A stretch of DNA of 64,000 nucleotides from Cafeteria roenbergensis (Eukaryota > Sar > Bigyra > Bicosoecida > Cafeteriaceae): positions 62,001 through 126,000 of the forward strand of contig VLTN01000040.1 of assembly GCA_008330645.1 (NCBI GenBank), read 5' to 3'. The notes under the pieces were generated by a model, which was given only the letters and a program-made list of their open reading frames with translations, was not told where the DNA came from and searched no databases. How positions within the stretch are numbered: the first letter of the stretch is position 1; each line of letters opens with the position of its first letter. The position numbers and the translations under genes are program-made. Positions 44,077-54,101 of the stretch are shown here, one piece after another.

Positions 44077-46398
44077 TCACGGCGCCACGCCCATTGTCTG
44101 AGTCTGCTTCTCAAACTGCGCGAGCGTCACGGCGGATAGGAACGCCGGAATCGAGTGGCACACGGACAAATAGGCCGTGAGATCCAGCGGGAGGTCGCGC
44201 GCCAGCTCCGTGTCCAGCATTTGGACGTCGGCGCCGTCCGCGCCGTCGCTGCCCGCAGGCGGAATTGCAAAGTCCAGGCAGTGGGACTCCTCGGAGAAGA
44301 AGACCGAACGCAGCCGCACGTGCGTTGGCTCGCCGCCGGTGGGGGCCACGCGCAGGTCGACCTTCCAGCCAGTGAGCACGTAGACAGCCTCTCGGACCGC
44401 GGCCATGCGGGACGCGAAGAGGGCCTTGAGCCGGTCCAGGCGGCGCTCGGCGTCTCCGGACGGCGCTCCCAGGATCGCCGACGAGGACGAGGTTGACGAC
44501 GAGGACGACGGTGGGCCCGCGGCCGCTGCCCCGTCGCGCTCCGCCGCCAGCGCTGCTCTGAGCCGCGCCACCTCGGCCTCCAGGGCCGCCCTCGCGTCCC
44601 GGCGCTTGGCCTCTGCCGCCGCTGCCGCGTCGCTCGCGGGGTTCTTGCGGAGGTGCAGGATGCGGGGTCCCCGGCCGCCGCCGGCGGCACCGGCCCCTGC
44701 CTGCTCCGCCGCCTCGGCCCTGGCGCGGGCGGCCGCCAGCTCCGTGCGCTGCTCGCAGAGGGCCCCCTCCAGCGAGTCGCGCTCCCTCTCAGCGGCCGCA
44801 GCTCGCTTCCGCAGGGCCGAAACCTCGTCCTGGAGCGAGGCGATCTCGCCTCGGGCGCGCTCCAGAGCCGCGCTGTCCGGTCCGTCAGCTGACGCGTCCG
44901 GCCTCGCCGCGGCCTTGAGAGACCGCACCTGCGCCTCGAGAGCGCCGGCCCGCTCGCGAAGCCGCGCAACCTCCGCCTCCGCGCTGCCGGAAGCAGCGCC
45001 GCCCGCCGGCCCCGCCTCCTCCACCAGCAGCGCCCGCAGCTCCGCGGCCTCCTGCTTGGCGATTCGAGTGCGCATCTCGGCGCGGCGCAGGCTGTCCTCC
45101 GCTCTGCCCCTCCCGGCCTCCGCCTCCGCCAGCCGCGCCCGCGCCGCCCGCACCGCATCGCGCTCCTCCTCCAGCTCCGCGCGGGCAGCCCGCAGACGCT
45201 GCTCGGCGCTCGCAGCCCTCCCGACCGTGTCGGCACCTCGAGTCTCGGAGCTCACCAGCGCCGATGCGCAGGTGACCGCCAGCTGATGGAGGCGCTTCCA
45301 CTGTGCCTCGGCCACAGCCTCGTCGTCCTCGTCGCCCGGGCTCGCCGCCGCGTCGGCAGAGCCCTCTGTCTTGATGACGCGGGTCGGGGCCGCGCCCTCA
45401 GGGGGGGGCGGCACGCTGCCTGTGGCCCTCTCCAGCGCTGTCTCCAGCACGCTCAGCGCGCTGGCCAGGCCCTCCTGGTACGCAGCAGCGCGGATTCCCG
45501 CGGCGCCGGCGCTCCTGCTCTGCGCGGTGGCGAGGGATGCCTGGCGGATGGCGGTTTCGAGGCGGGCTTCCAGCTCCGTCACCGAGCGCGCCTGCCCACG
45601 CGCTGCGGCCGCCTCCCGCTCCAGGCGCGCGCAGCGGGCGCGGAGCGCGGAGAGCTCCTTGGAGGGCGCCGCTTCGGCCGACGGCTCCGCCTTGCTCGAC
45701 CCGGCTGAGGACGAGGAGGACGCGGATTCACCGCCCTCGCTCTCCGGCCTGGCGGGGTGCCGGGCGGCGGCGCGGGCGGCGCTGAGCTCAGCGCGAAGGC
45801 GGGCGTTGGCCTCGCGCTCCGCTGCCAGGGCAGCCTGCGTGGCGGCCTCGACCTCCTGGGAGGCGGCGAGGGCCGCCTTGGCTGTGGCCAGCGCTGCCTT
45901 CGACTCCGGCTCGGACTCGGATGCGGCCGGAGGGGAGCTTGCTGCCGCACGGACGAGGGCTGCGTCGTGCGCCTCCTGCGCCTCTTTGCGCGCTGCTCGC
46001 AGCTGGGCCGCCAGCGAGCTGCGCTCCTCCTCCCAGTGCGCCGAAGACTCTTGGAGCCGCTTCTCGAAGCGCGCCGCGCGGGCCGCGTCAGCCGCAGCCT
46101 GGCGGCGCAGATCTTGCGCCTCGGCACGCGCCCGTGCGACTTGGAGCTCCAGCTCGGCGGCGCGCGACTCGGCGTGGGCTTCGGCAGCGGCCACTTGCCG
46201 CTTGGCGACGGAGTTGTCCCACTCTCCCTTCGCGGCTGCCTCCGCGACAACGCCGGCGGTGCTCGTGGACTCCATGGAGGGGCGCGAGCGCTTGGGCGCC
46301 CTGGCGCTCATGGCGCCGACGGTGGCGGACTCGGCGTGGGAGTCGGGCGAAAAGAGAGAGCGCGCCACCGGCGTGCCGAACTGCGAGGCGCTGCTCAT
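44077..46398 (-). CDS. Spindle assembly checkpoint protein MAD1
   Basis: A single exon encodes 773 residues from the ATG at 46398; upstream in-frame sequence is open but compositionally unlike the protein. Residues about 60-600 form a long coiled coil. The Mad2-interaction motif is RILHLRKNP at about residue 580, matching KVLHMSLNP of human MAD1. The C-terminal RWD-like domain is preserved: VLTGWKVDL, HVRLRSVFFSEESHCLDF and SVCHSIPAFLSAVTLAQFE, which corresponds to the HSIPVFLSALTLELF end of animal MAD1. The protein would bring MAD2 to nuclear pores and unattached kinetochores. The only notable oddity is its Ala/Arg-rich composition, a consequence of high GC. Confidence 0.88.
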   Translation of the reverse strand: MSSASQFGTPVARSLFSPDSHAESATVGAMSARAPKRSRPSMESTSTAGVVAEAAAKGEWDNSVAKRQVAAAEAHAESRAAELELQVARARAEAQDLRRQAAADAARAARFEKRLQESSAHWEEERSSLAAQLRAARKEAQEAHDAALVRAAASSPPAASESEPESKAALATAKAALAASQEVEAATQAALAAEREANARLRAELSAARAAARHPARPESEGGESASSSSSAGSSKAEPSAEAAPSKELSALRARCARLEREAAAARGQARSVTELEARLETAIRQASLATAQSRSAGAAGIRAAAYQEGLASALSVLETALERATGSVPPPPEGAAPTRVIKTEGSADAAASPGDEDDEAVAEAQWKRLHQLAVTCASALVSSETRGADTVGRAASAEQRLRAARAELEEERDAVRAARARLAEAEAGRGRAEDSLRRAEMRTRIAKQEAAELRALLVEEAGPAGGAASGSAEAEVARLRERAGALEAQVRSLKAAARPDASADGPDSAALERARGEIASLQDEVSALRKRAAAAERERDSLEGALCEQRTELAAARARAEAAEQAGAGAAGGGRGPRILHLRKNPASDAAAAAEAKRRDARAALEAEVARLRAALAAERDGAAAAGPPSSSSSTSSSSAILGAPSGDAERRLDRLKALFASRMAAVREAVYVLTGWKVDLRVAPTGGEPTHVRLRSVFFSEESHCLDFAIPPAGSDGADGADVQMLDTELARDLPLDLTAYLSVCHSIPAFLSAVTLAQFEKQTQTMGVAP

Positions 46399-46996
46399 GG
46401 CGCGCGATGCACCGCTCGGGCGCCGCCAGCGAGTGGGCCCGGTAACGCGCCGAGCTGCGGGAGGCTTCCCTGCCCCCTCCCCTCTCGCTGTGGGCGAGTG
46501 CCCGCCGGGGCGAAGCCAAACCGTCGACTGCCGCCGGCCGGCTCTGTCGGGGCCGCCCGATGCGCCTGCGGTGCGGATGGCCGCGTCCGCGGCTGCTGCA
46601 GACCGCGCGGTGCACGTCTCGCGGCTGGCGCACGACCTTGTGTTCTCTGTGTGGACTACTGCAGGCGCCGGTCTGTTGGGCGGTCGCTTCATCGGTTGCG
46701 TCGAGTTGGGAGTTCAATGTTTCTACTGATCGCTCAGCGACACCAAGTCGGAATCTGGGACACTCACGTCGTGGCTGGCGAGAGCGCCAAGCTTACCTTA
46801 AAGGCGCGCGCTGCCATGCACGCGGCGGCAATCAAGCCGCCAGCGCCGTGGGGAAACCACGCCCCTGCTGCGGCAGGAGCGCCCCATTGACCAATGTTGT
46901 GTCTGTCTGGCAGACCGGCCCGAGCTCCGGGGCAGAGTTGCAAACACCGCTGCTGCCGCTGCCACCGCTGCCGAGCCGCTGCAACAGCTGGGTCGG
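46399..46996. other. Tandem gap, PRODH end / MAD1 start
   Basis: Both neighbours are on the minus strand, so this gap holds the MAD1 promoter and the PRODH 3' end. GGCTCTGTCGG occurs at about 46538-46550. No gene is seen; a 5' non-coding exon of MAD1 could lie here. Confidence 0.4.
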
Positions 46997-49726
46997 TCAC
47001 CCGAACAGGGGCCTGCGGCGCAGCTCGTCGGCGCGCATGCGCATCTCGTTTCCTGCGCTGGTGAGCATCCCGGAGTTCTCCTCCGCGCGCCTGACCAGGT
47101 ACGGCATGACGTCCTTGATCGGGCCGTAGGGAACGTACTTGTAGACGGCGTAGCCGGCGTGGCCGAGGGAGAGGGACACGTGGTCGCACATGCCCAGCAG
47201 CTGCCCGAAGGCCACGCCGCCGTTGCCTCGCTCGATGCCCAGCTGCTCCATGCGATCCACCACGCCGCGGACGCTGCGCTCGTTGTGCGTGGCCACCATG
47301 ACCTCGGCGCCGCTGCCGCTCTTGATCTCGTTCAGGATGGTCTTCCAGGCCCGGTTGTACGAGGCGTGGGTGGCGGCGAGCGTCGGCTGGATGGGGTCTC
47401 TGTATCCGAGCTCCTTGGCTCGCTTCCGCTCCTGCACCATGTACGCGCCGCGGACGAGCTTAGCCCCGAACTTGAAGTTGCGGCGGCGGGATCGCTCCAG
47501 GTCCAGAGCGATGCGAGGCCCCGCGTCTCGCAGGTAGGCTTGGTAGGTGTTGTACACCACCGCGCGCTCTGTGTTGAACTCCACCTGCGCGCGCGTCACG
47601 ACGTGGTCGATGGCCGACTGGAGGTACGTCTGCTCGGCGTCGAACATGATGGTGACGCCCTTCTCGCGCGCCGCGTCGCTGAGGGCGCGCGCCCGGTCCA
47701 GCATGCGGTTGAGCCGGCGCATCTCGTCCTGGTCGAGCTTGTGCGCGTCGCCGTCCGGGTTGATAGGCGACTGCGTCATGAGGGGCTGCGAGGCCAGGCG
47801 CTGCGTGGACATGAAGTCCACCCACTCGAGCATGTCGATGCTGCCCGAGCCGTCCGCGTCGATTTCGTGGAAGAGCTCCTCGGCCCCGGACCGGCCAAAG
47901 TTTACGCCGGACGAGTTGATGGCCTCAACAAACTCCTCCAGGTTGACGCACAGCCGGGGGCCCTTGCCCGTGCCCGGGGCCAGCGGGATCTGCTGCCCCT
48001 CCGCCGCTGCGGCGGCCACCTCCGCGGCTCCGACGAGCAGATCCATCTGACCGGGGGCGTGCTCCATCTCCCCCAGGGCGTACTGTTCCAGGTCGTTGCT
48101 CACGGCGTCGGAGCGCAGCGCCGCCACCACGGCCTCCCTCGCCTCCTCGTTGTCCACGAGGCCGCCCGCCAGCGCCGAGATTTCCACTTCGCTGTCCTCG
48201 TCCGAGTCGTCGGAGCTGCCCTGGCCCTCTGGCCCGATGTGAGAGGTGTCCTCGCCGAGGAACTGCCGGAGGAACAGGGAGCGGTTTTCGCTCATGGCCT
48301 GGCTAATGTGCTGCAGCAGCTCCGGCTTGCCGATGGAGGTCACCTTGACGGCGGCGAAGCCGGGGAGGCCGGTGACCTTGGAAAGCTGCGCCGCGGTGTC
48401 GATGGACCGGAGCGTCACCTCGAGGTTGAAGTCGCACTGCTCCTCGCCCTGGTAGTCGTAGGTTCGCACCTGGATCTGGTCGCGCGACACGCCGAGGTGG
48501 CGCTGGGCCTTCTCCTCGATTTCGTCCTCGGCAGCGTAGTCGAGAATCGAGCCGACGCCGTCCTTCTGCAGGCGCTGCAGAACCGGCTGGATCTCCTCGG
48601 CAGACCGCCCAGCGCAAAAGTGCCCGAAGAACGTCGCCTGCGCGCAGGGCGTGCGTGGCGGTGGAAGCGGGACGGGGGAATTGGCAAGTGCAAGGCGCAA
48701 GGACACGCGTCAGAGCGCGCAAAAGCCAGCGCAGGCTGGTGTCGCAAGGACGCAGCTCCTCGATGACGGACCCCGGGCCAGGCGTCGCGTGCGCGCCTTT
48801 CTGGCGGGCGGAGGCGTCCCGGCTGGTGTGCGGGAAAGGGCGCGCACGCTTCGGCGGTCGCGCGAGCCCGGCAAGCCTGTCGCAGAGACGGAACAAGCGC
48901 GGACGGGGTTGCGACTGACCCGGAACACTGGCGCCCCAGCTGGCGCTGCAGGCAAAGTGCCGGGGCGGCTGAACGCGCGGGCCGGGCGCGCTGATGGAGG
49001 CGAAGGCACAAGAGAGCCCGCCGCGGCACGGCTATCCGCTCGCCCGGGCTGACGTGGGCGCGGGGTTGCCGCGTGGCCCGCCATCGGACTTCGGAGCGGA
49101 TTTCTCTGGGACTCACCTGCAGAACGGCATCTGTGATGGTGTCCCCGAACACCTTGCGGCTGAGCGTGATGAGCTTGCGCGCGTTCTGCACCAGGAAGTC
49201 CACCTGGCTGACGCGGAACACCAGGATGGCGCGGAGCAGCTCCCACCGCGTTGCCCCCTGCGATCCGTGCGCGGGACTCGACCGGCGCGGGCGCGAAATC
49301 AGTTGAAATTCGCCCAACGGCACGCGATTTCCCGCGCCCATGGGGGCTCGCCGCCCGACGCGTGCAGGCCCTGCGACCCATCAAGCAGCGACACCGCGAC
49401 TGGCGGGCGGGGCGCGCCCGGGGCGTCCCTCCGCGGCTCTGTGAGGTTGGGGGAGACGGCCGCGCGAGTCGCCACGAGTTGCAAACACCACAGGTGCCGC
49501 TCACCCCATACACAGCCTTAACGTCGTCGAACTGCAGCTTGCTGTCCGGAGGGGCCACTGTCTTCTCGTCCATGGGAGGCGTGCTGCTGGCGGCCCGGGC
49601 CCATGCCGCCGAGGGGCCGCAACGCGGCTCCGGCATGTGGACTGCCAGGGTCGCTGGCCGCCTGGCCAAGGATCGCGCGCCGCGGACCGCGGAGTGAGCC
49701 GCCCGGGAGGCGGAGCGAGCCAGCAT
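46997..49726 (-). CDS. Proline dehydrogenase with EF-hand and acidic insertion
   Basis: FAD-dependent mitochondrial enzyme oxidising proline to pyrroline-5-carboxylate. Exons are 49726-49505, 49257-49117 and 48637-46997, all phase 0, 667 residues. The N-terminus is Arg/Ala/Ser-rich (MLARSASRAAHSAVRGARSL), a likely transit peptide. The PRODH blocks are LQFDDVKAVYG, RWELLRAILVFRVSQVDFLV, ATFFGHFCAG, VTIMFDAEQTYLQSAIDHV, FGAKLVRGAYMVQER, EVMVATHNERSV and FGQLLGMCDHVSLSLG, covering the barrel and FAD-binding residues. Between the helical region and the barrel lies an insertion with an acidic stretch and a canonical EF-hand loop (DADGSGSIDMLE). Metazoan PRODH enzymes can have related calcium-binding insertions, so calcium control is plausible. 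Divergent from the kinase. Confidence 0.92.
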
Positions 49727-49887
49727 GGCTCAGTGCGCTCGGGTTGCGGCGGGGGCCTCGGTGAAGGCGCTCTCGCGGGAGTGCGGCGCGGACGTGGCGC
49801 CGCGCTGGCGGCGGGGCACCGCAGAGCGGACCGTCTCTGCCAGCAGCTCAGCCGACTGACCTTTTTGCGGCCCGGCCACTCGCCGCC
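49727..49887. promoter_or_regulatory. Divergent promoter, PRODH / kinase
   Basis: A 161-bp gap between start codons. GTCTCTGCCAG has its core at 49835-49841, 53 bp upstream of the kinase ATG. CGCAGAGCG at 49820-49828 is a weaker reverse copy. Confidence 0.4.
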
Positions 49888-51631
49888 ATGGCCGCCGCGT
49901 CGCCGACCCGCGCCGGGCCCGGGGAGATGGACCCCGAGCGCCTCCCAGACGAAATGTCAGAGGTGACGGTGCTGTCCTTCGACGCAATCTCCATTGACGA
50001 GACCAAGCTGCTGGGCAAGGGCGCCTTCTCCTCCGTGTACGAGGGCACGCTCACCACCGCGTCCGCCGGGCCCATCCCCGTCGCCATCAAGAAGATGCGC
50101 ATCCCGGCCGCGGTATCCAAGGACCACAAGTACCTGCAGACGGAGCTCAGGGTGCTCTCGTGAGCCGCGGCCGCCGCCTCGCACGTGCACGCGATCGCAG
50201 GTTCACGCCGCGCCTGGGGACGGGGCGCAGCGGCCTCGCGCGACCGGCCCGCCGCGCCCACAGAGCGCACCCGACAGCGGGGCGCTGCGCGGCCGCGCCC
50301 CGGGGGCCGGCGCTCCTCGGTTGGCGGCCGAGCGCGGTGTGCTCCCCTTTGTGCAGGCAGCCGTCATCCAGCGACCGGTTTCCCGTCGAGCCGTCCGGCC
50401 TGGCCATCCCCCGCCCCGCCCCCGTCCATCGTTGCCCCGCTTTGGCGCAGAGGGCTGACGCACAGGAATCTCGTCAAGTACTTCGGGCTGGCCAAGGACG
50501 ACACTCACGCGTTCATCGTCACCGAACTGATGCGCGGGGGCGACTTGCGCGCCGTGCTCGAAGGCGCCATCGCCAGCGGCGACCCCGAGGCCGCCTTCCC
50601 CACCGGCCTGCGCCTCAAGGTCGCCCAGGACATTGCTGCAGGCATCGACTACATGCACAACAACGAGATCGTTCACAGGTGAGCGCTCCGGAGCTGCAGC
50701 CGGCCGCGCAGCCGCAGACGTGCAGCTGAGAGTACCCAGGGGCGCAGCGGCTGCCGCAGCAGTCTCGCTGTCTACACCACGCATCGATGCGCCTCGCTCT
50801 CCGGCCTGCGGAGCAGGGGGCGGGGCTCGGCCCGGTCCCATCGCGCCGGCCGCCTTGGCACCCGCCTCGGCAACTGCCCCGTCGGGCGACTCCCCTGCGG
50901 TCCCGTCGCTCGCGTGCCCTGCGGTCCTGTCGCTCGCCTGCCCTGCGGTCCTGTCGCTCGCCTGCCCTGCGGTCCTGTCGCTCGCCTGCCCTGCGATCCC
51001 GTCGCTCGCCTGCTCGTTCACAACGGAGTGTTCCCTCCCCCGCGCTGGCTGCAGGGATATCAAGACCGAGAATGTGCTGATGGACGAGGACTGGCGGCCC
51101 GTGCTCGCCGACTACGGCTTCGCGCGCAAGGTCAGCGCAAAGAAGAACATGACCATCGTGGGCACCGACGAGTTCATGGCGCCAGAGGTCATCTGGGGGG
51201 AGGCGTACGACGAGCGCGCCGACGTCTTCTCCTTCGGCGTCGTCATGGCGGAGCTCTTCTCCTGGAAGCGGGCGGGGGAGGACGGCTTCATGACCAGGAC
51301 GCCGCGCGGAAAGTTCCGCCTCGATCGCGACCAGGTCAGCTCCGCCATCCGGGAGGGCACGCCCGACGCGCCCGAACGGCTTGCCGAGCTCATTCTGGAG
51401 TGCCTGGCCTACGAGCCGGATGATAGGGTGGAGTCGGCTGACGCCCTCGCGACGCTGGGCGAGGTGCTCGAGGAGTGGTCCGAGACTCACGGCGGGGCGG
51501 AGGCCGGGGCCGGGCACTCTCGCCGGCCCAGCTCGGTGGCGCGCGAGCGCAAGGCGGGCGACGCGTCGGCAGAGGCTGCTGCTGCTGCCTCCACGCCCGA
51601 GGCCAGCCCGGAGGCAGAGGAGGAGGGCTGA
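49888..51631 (+). CDS. Protein kinase, TKL-like, with DYG in place of DFG
   Basis: Exons 49888-50159, 50451-50678 and 51055-51631 (phase 2 at both junctions) encode 358 residues, essentially one kinase domain plus a short acidic tail. The glycine loop is LLGKGAFSSVYEG, the beta-3 lysine is in VAIKKMRI, and splicing gives SGLTHRNLVKYFGLA and then the catalytic loop IVHRDIKTENVLMD. The metal-binding motif reads LADYGFARK, that is DYG rather than DFG. The activation segment ends FMAPEVIWGEAYDERADVFS, followed by FGVVMAELFSW. The Gly-x-Gly and APE-WGEAYDE features fit tyrosine-kinase-like Ser/Thr kinases. All catalytic residues are present, so it should be active. The target is unknown. Divergent from PRODH. 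Confidence 0.88.
50892..51013. repeat. 24-bp minisatellite in kinase intron 2
   Basis: About five copies of a 24-bp unit containing CTGTCGCTCGCCTGCCCTGC lie just before the 3' splice site of the second kinase intron (50679-51054). Confidence 0.85.
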
Positions 51632-51892
51632 GCTTTCGTGCGGCGGCCGCCCAAAGAGCAGCGCGCGCCTGGCCGGCGTCGCGTGACATCGCCCCTGTTT
51701 GCTTCTCGAGGTTAGCATGGCAGATGCATGTCTGCTCGCTCCCGCGCAGCTGGCGAGGGGGGAGCTTTCTTGCATGCTTGGGAGTTCGGCTCGAACTGCT
51801 CTGCCACTGTGTTTGTGCGCCCAATCACGTTGATTTGCCGTGCCGGCGCGAGCGATGCACACGTCGGGGCCAGGCAACCGGGAGAGCGCGCA

Positions 51893-53170
51893 ATGTCGAC
51901 CGAACAGCTGCTGATGCAGCTCGCGCAGACCAGCGGCGGGGTAGTGCCTCTGCTGCGGTCCTTTTTCGGCTTCCTGCAGACTAGAACCGATTTCTACATT
52001 GTTGACCCCAGCCCCAAGCGGCGCGTCGGGTTCGCCCAGGGCGACGCAGAGAGGCTGCTGCTGCGGGCATTCCGTTCCTTTCCTCTCAAGGACCCCGCGG
52101 GACGGCCAGTCGCCCACGCGCCGGTTGCCGACACTCTGGCGAGGCTGGACGAGCGCGCCGCCGCGCCCTCGCGGCCGAAGAGAGCCCCGAAGCCAGCCCA
52201 CGATCGAGAAAGGCCAAGCCCGGATGCGGTGCCTGCTTCGACCGCTCCGGCGACGACGGGGGCAGCGGGGCCAGAGGGCGACGCCGCTTCGGCGGCCCGT
52301 GCCACTGAAGCTGCCGCCGCTGCCGCCGCAACGACGACTGCTGCTGCCGCTGCCGTGGATCCGGCGGACGGGGCTACTGCCGCGCCAAGCTCGTTCGGCG
52401 TGCCGGCCTCGTCCCCGCGCCGCACGCCCGAGGGGAGGCAACTGCCCGTGGGGAACGGCGGGCAGAGCCGCTTCTTCTCGTGGACCCAGACGCTGGCCGA
52501 CCTGACGGTGACGCTCCCGCTGCCAGGGTGGGTGCGGCGAGACGACTTGCGCGTCGACATCGCAGACACGAGCGTTGCGGTTGAGCTGGTGGGCGCGGCA
52601 GCGGACAGAGCCCGGGCAGAGCTGGGCCGGGCACGAGGTCCCGCCGGCGGCTCCGACGGGGCACCGCTTCCGCTGCTCAGGGGGCCCCTCGAGTTTGCCG
52701 TGCGATCAGCTGACTGCGTCTGGTCACTTGAGCGGCCCGGCTCCGTCGGCGTCGGCGCCGGCGCCGGCGCTGGTGTCGCGGCAGGGTCAACTCTGGAGCT
52801 GGTGCTGGATAAGCGGGTCGAGACGTGGTGGGAGCGCGTGGTCACCGGTCCCGAGTCCTCTGCTGACGACGTGATTGACACGACGCGGATCGACTCGACT
52901 CGACGGGTGGACGAGTTTGACCCGGAGACGCAGGCTGCGATTCGCAAGCTGGTGCATGAGCAACGGCACGGCGGGGCAGGCGTGGGCGCAGGCGGGACGC
53001 ACGGCGGGGCAGGCGGGGGCGCAGGCGGGCCGCAGGGAGCGGCTGGAGGGGGCGCAGGCGGGACGCAGGGAGCGGCTGGAGGGGGCGTGCGCCAGGAGGG
53101 GGGCGCTGATGCTGCGGTGATGGAGGCGGCGCTGCGGGAGGCGGCGGCGCAGGCGGGCTCGCCTCTCTGA
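51893..53170 (+). CDS. NudC domain protein, NUDCD3-like
   Basis: A single exon encodes 425 residues. The N-terminal block SFFGFLQTRTDFYIVD is the NudC N-terminal element; a disordered Ala/Pro linker follows. The CS (p23-like) domain begins FSWTQTLADLTVTLPLPG and contains DLRVDIADTSVAVEL, then ADCVWSLE and WWERVVTG, the conserved order of NudC CS domains. The segment EFDPETQAAIRKLVHEQRH matches the NUDCD3 region after the CS domain (DLDSETRSMVEKMMYDQRQ in animals). The family are HSP90 co-chaperones that help dynein intermediate chain and other WD-repeat proteins fold. The last 60 residues are a Gly/Ala repeat. GCTCTGCC at 51798-51805 lies about 90 bp upstream. Confidence 0.88.
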   Translation: MSTEQLLMQLAQTSGGVVPLLRSFFGFLQTRTDFYIVDPSPKRRVGFAQGDAERLLLRAFRSFPLKDPAGRPVAHAPVADTLARLDERAAAPSRPKRAPKPAHDRERPSPDAVPASTAPATTGAAGPEGDAASAARATEAAAAAAATTTAAAAAVDPADGATAAPSSFGVPASSPRRTPEGRQLPVGNGGQSRFFSWTQTLADLTVTLPLPGWVRRDDLRVDIADTSVAVELVGAAADRARAELGRARGPAGGSDGAPLPLLRGPLEFAVRSADCVWSLERPGSVGVGAGAGAGVAAGSTLELVLDKRVETWWERVVTGPESSADDVIDTTRIDSTRRVDEFDPETQAAIRKLVHEQRHGGAGVGAGGTHGGAGGGAGGPQGAAGGGAGGTQGAAGGGVRQEGGADAAVMEAALREAAAQAGSPL

Positions 53171-53581
53171 GGCGCGCACGGTGGGGAGGTGTGGGGGGGG
53201 CGGGGCGGCGGCGCGGAAGTGGAGCGCAGGGGCGGCGGAGAGGGGGGCGTCGGTGCGTAAGGAGGTCGGCTGTGAGCGCATGGATTGCGAAGGCTTTGGG
53301 GCTGTGCGGCTCGCTCGCGTTGCAGCCCGCGCGTGGCGCCCCAGCCCTCCGGCCTTGAGTGACGCGGCGCAGTGTTCCGGGAGGGGGGCGGCGGCGCCGG
53401 ACACTGCCTCGACGACGGCACGTGCACGCCTTCAAGCGCGCAGACACCATGCGCACGCAGACACACAAGAACACACAACCGCACTCTCTGCACCAGCGCG
53501 AGGCAGCCCCCCCCCCCCCCCTCCGGTAACGGAGGGGGGGGCTGCTGTTGTTGCCGGTGCGGGGGCCGCAGCGCGGCCTGC
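53171..53581. other. Convergent 3' region with strong hairpin
   Basis: Lies between NUDCD3-like and F-box stops. It includes a CA-rich tract (about 53445-53480), TG-rich on the F-box strand, and a GC-rich hairpin at 53503-53545. No gene is seen. Confidence 0.5.
53503..53545. terminator. GC hairpin with GTAA loop between convergent genes
   Basis: The left arm is GCAG, a run of 15 C, then TCCG; the loop is GTAA (53526-53529); the right arm is CGGA, eight G, then CTGC. Seven C are left unpaired. In RNA read from the plus strand the loop is a GNRA-type tetraloop closed by C-G. A role in ending or pausing converging transcription is inferred. Confidence 0.4.
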
Positions 53582-54101
53582 TCACCCAAACAGCTCGCCG
53601 GGAACCTGCTCACCGCGCAAAATGGAGCGCATGGCCGTCCGCATGAGCCGGTAGACCTCCTTGGCCGGGGGGCAGTCGCGCCCTCTCAGGTCCAACGCGC
53701 TGAGAGAGAGCGACCAGTCCCGCTGCAGCATGCCGACCCACACGGCGTCCCTGCTGGTCGCGCGCCTCCAAGCCTGCGACGGGACACATGGAGACACCGC
53801 GTGGCAGCTTGTTGCAGGCGCAGCGCGAGCGGGACAGGGGGCAGCGTCGCGTGCCCTCGCTACGGCGAGAAAACAACATTTCACTCACAGTGCACACAGC
53901 CGCACACCTGCACATGGACTCGTCGTCCAAAAAGCGCAGTGCGCCGCCGCTGCTGTCGTCCTCGAACAGCAAAGCCATTGCGCGCCGCCGACGAAGCACG
54001 ACTTGCTTGGCAGCGAACGCCTGGGCGAACTGCACTGCGGGGTGGAGCACAATGGCCAGGCACTCGTCCCCGCCAGCGCGACAACTCGTGGCTTTCGCCA
54101 T
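53582..54101 (-). CDS. Small F-box-like protein
   Basis: Exons 54101-53889 and 53773-53582 (phase 0) encode 134 residues. Splicing produces a recognisable F-box core: ALRFLDDESMCRCAAVCT joined to AWRRATSRDAVWVGMLQRDW, matching the pattern leucine-arg-cys-x-x-val-cys-x-x-trp-arg then trp-x-x-leu. The rest is short and helical (KEVYRLMRTAMRSILRG) with no substrate-binding repeats. F-box proteins attach to SKP1 in cullin-RING ligases; the presence of CSN5 in this window agrees with a cullin system but does not link the two. The ATG at 54101 was chosen as the first in-frame ATG; translation through the intron would give an unrelated tail. Confidence 0.65.

Noticed and set aside
45371-46729. Open frames antisense to MAD1
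   Set aside because: Low-complexity Ala/Ser/Arg sequence mirrored from the MAD1 coiled coil.
47159-48766. 535-residue open frame antisense to PRODH
   Set aside because: His/Val/Leu-rich mirror of the PRODH codons; PRODH motifs are unmistakable on the other strand.
50892-51013. Evenly spaced repeats resembling a CRISPR array
   Set aside because: The 24-bp units are directly adjacent without unique spacers and lie in an intron of a eukaryotic gene: a minisatellite.
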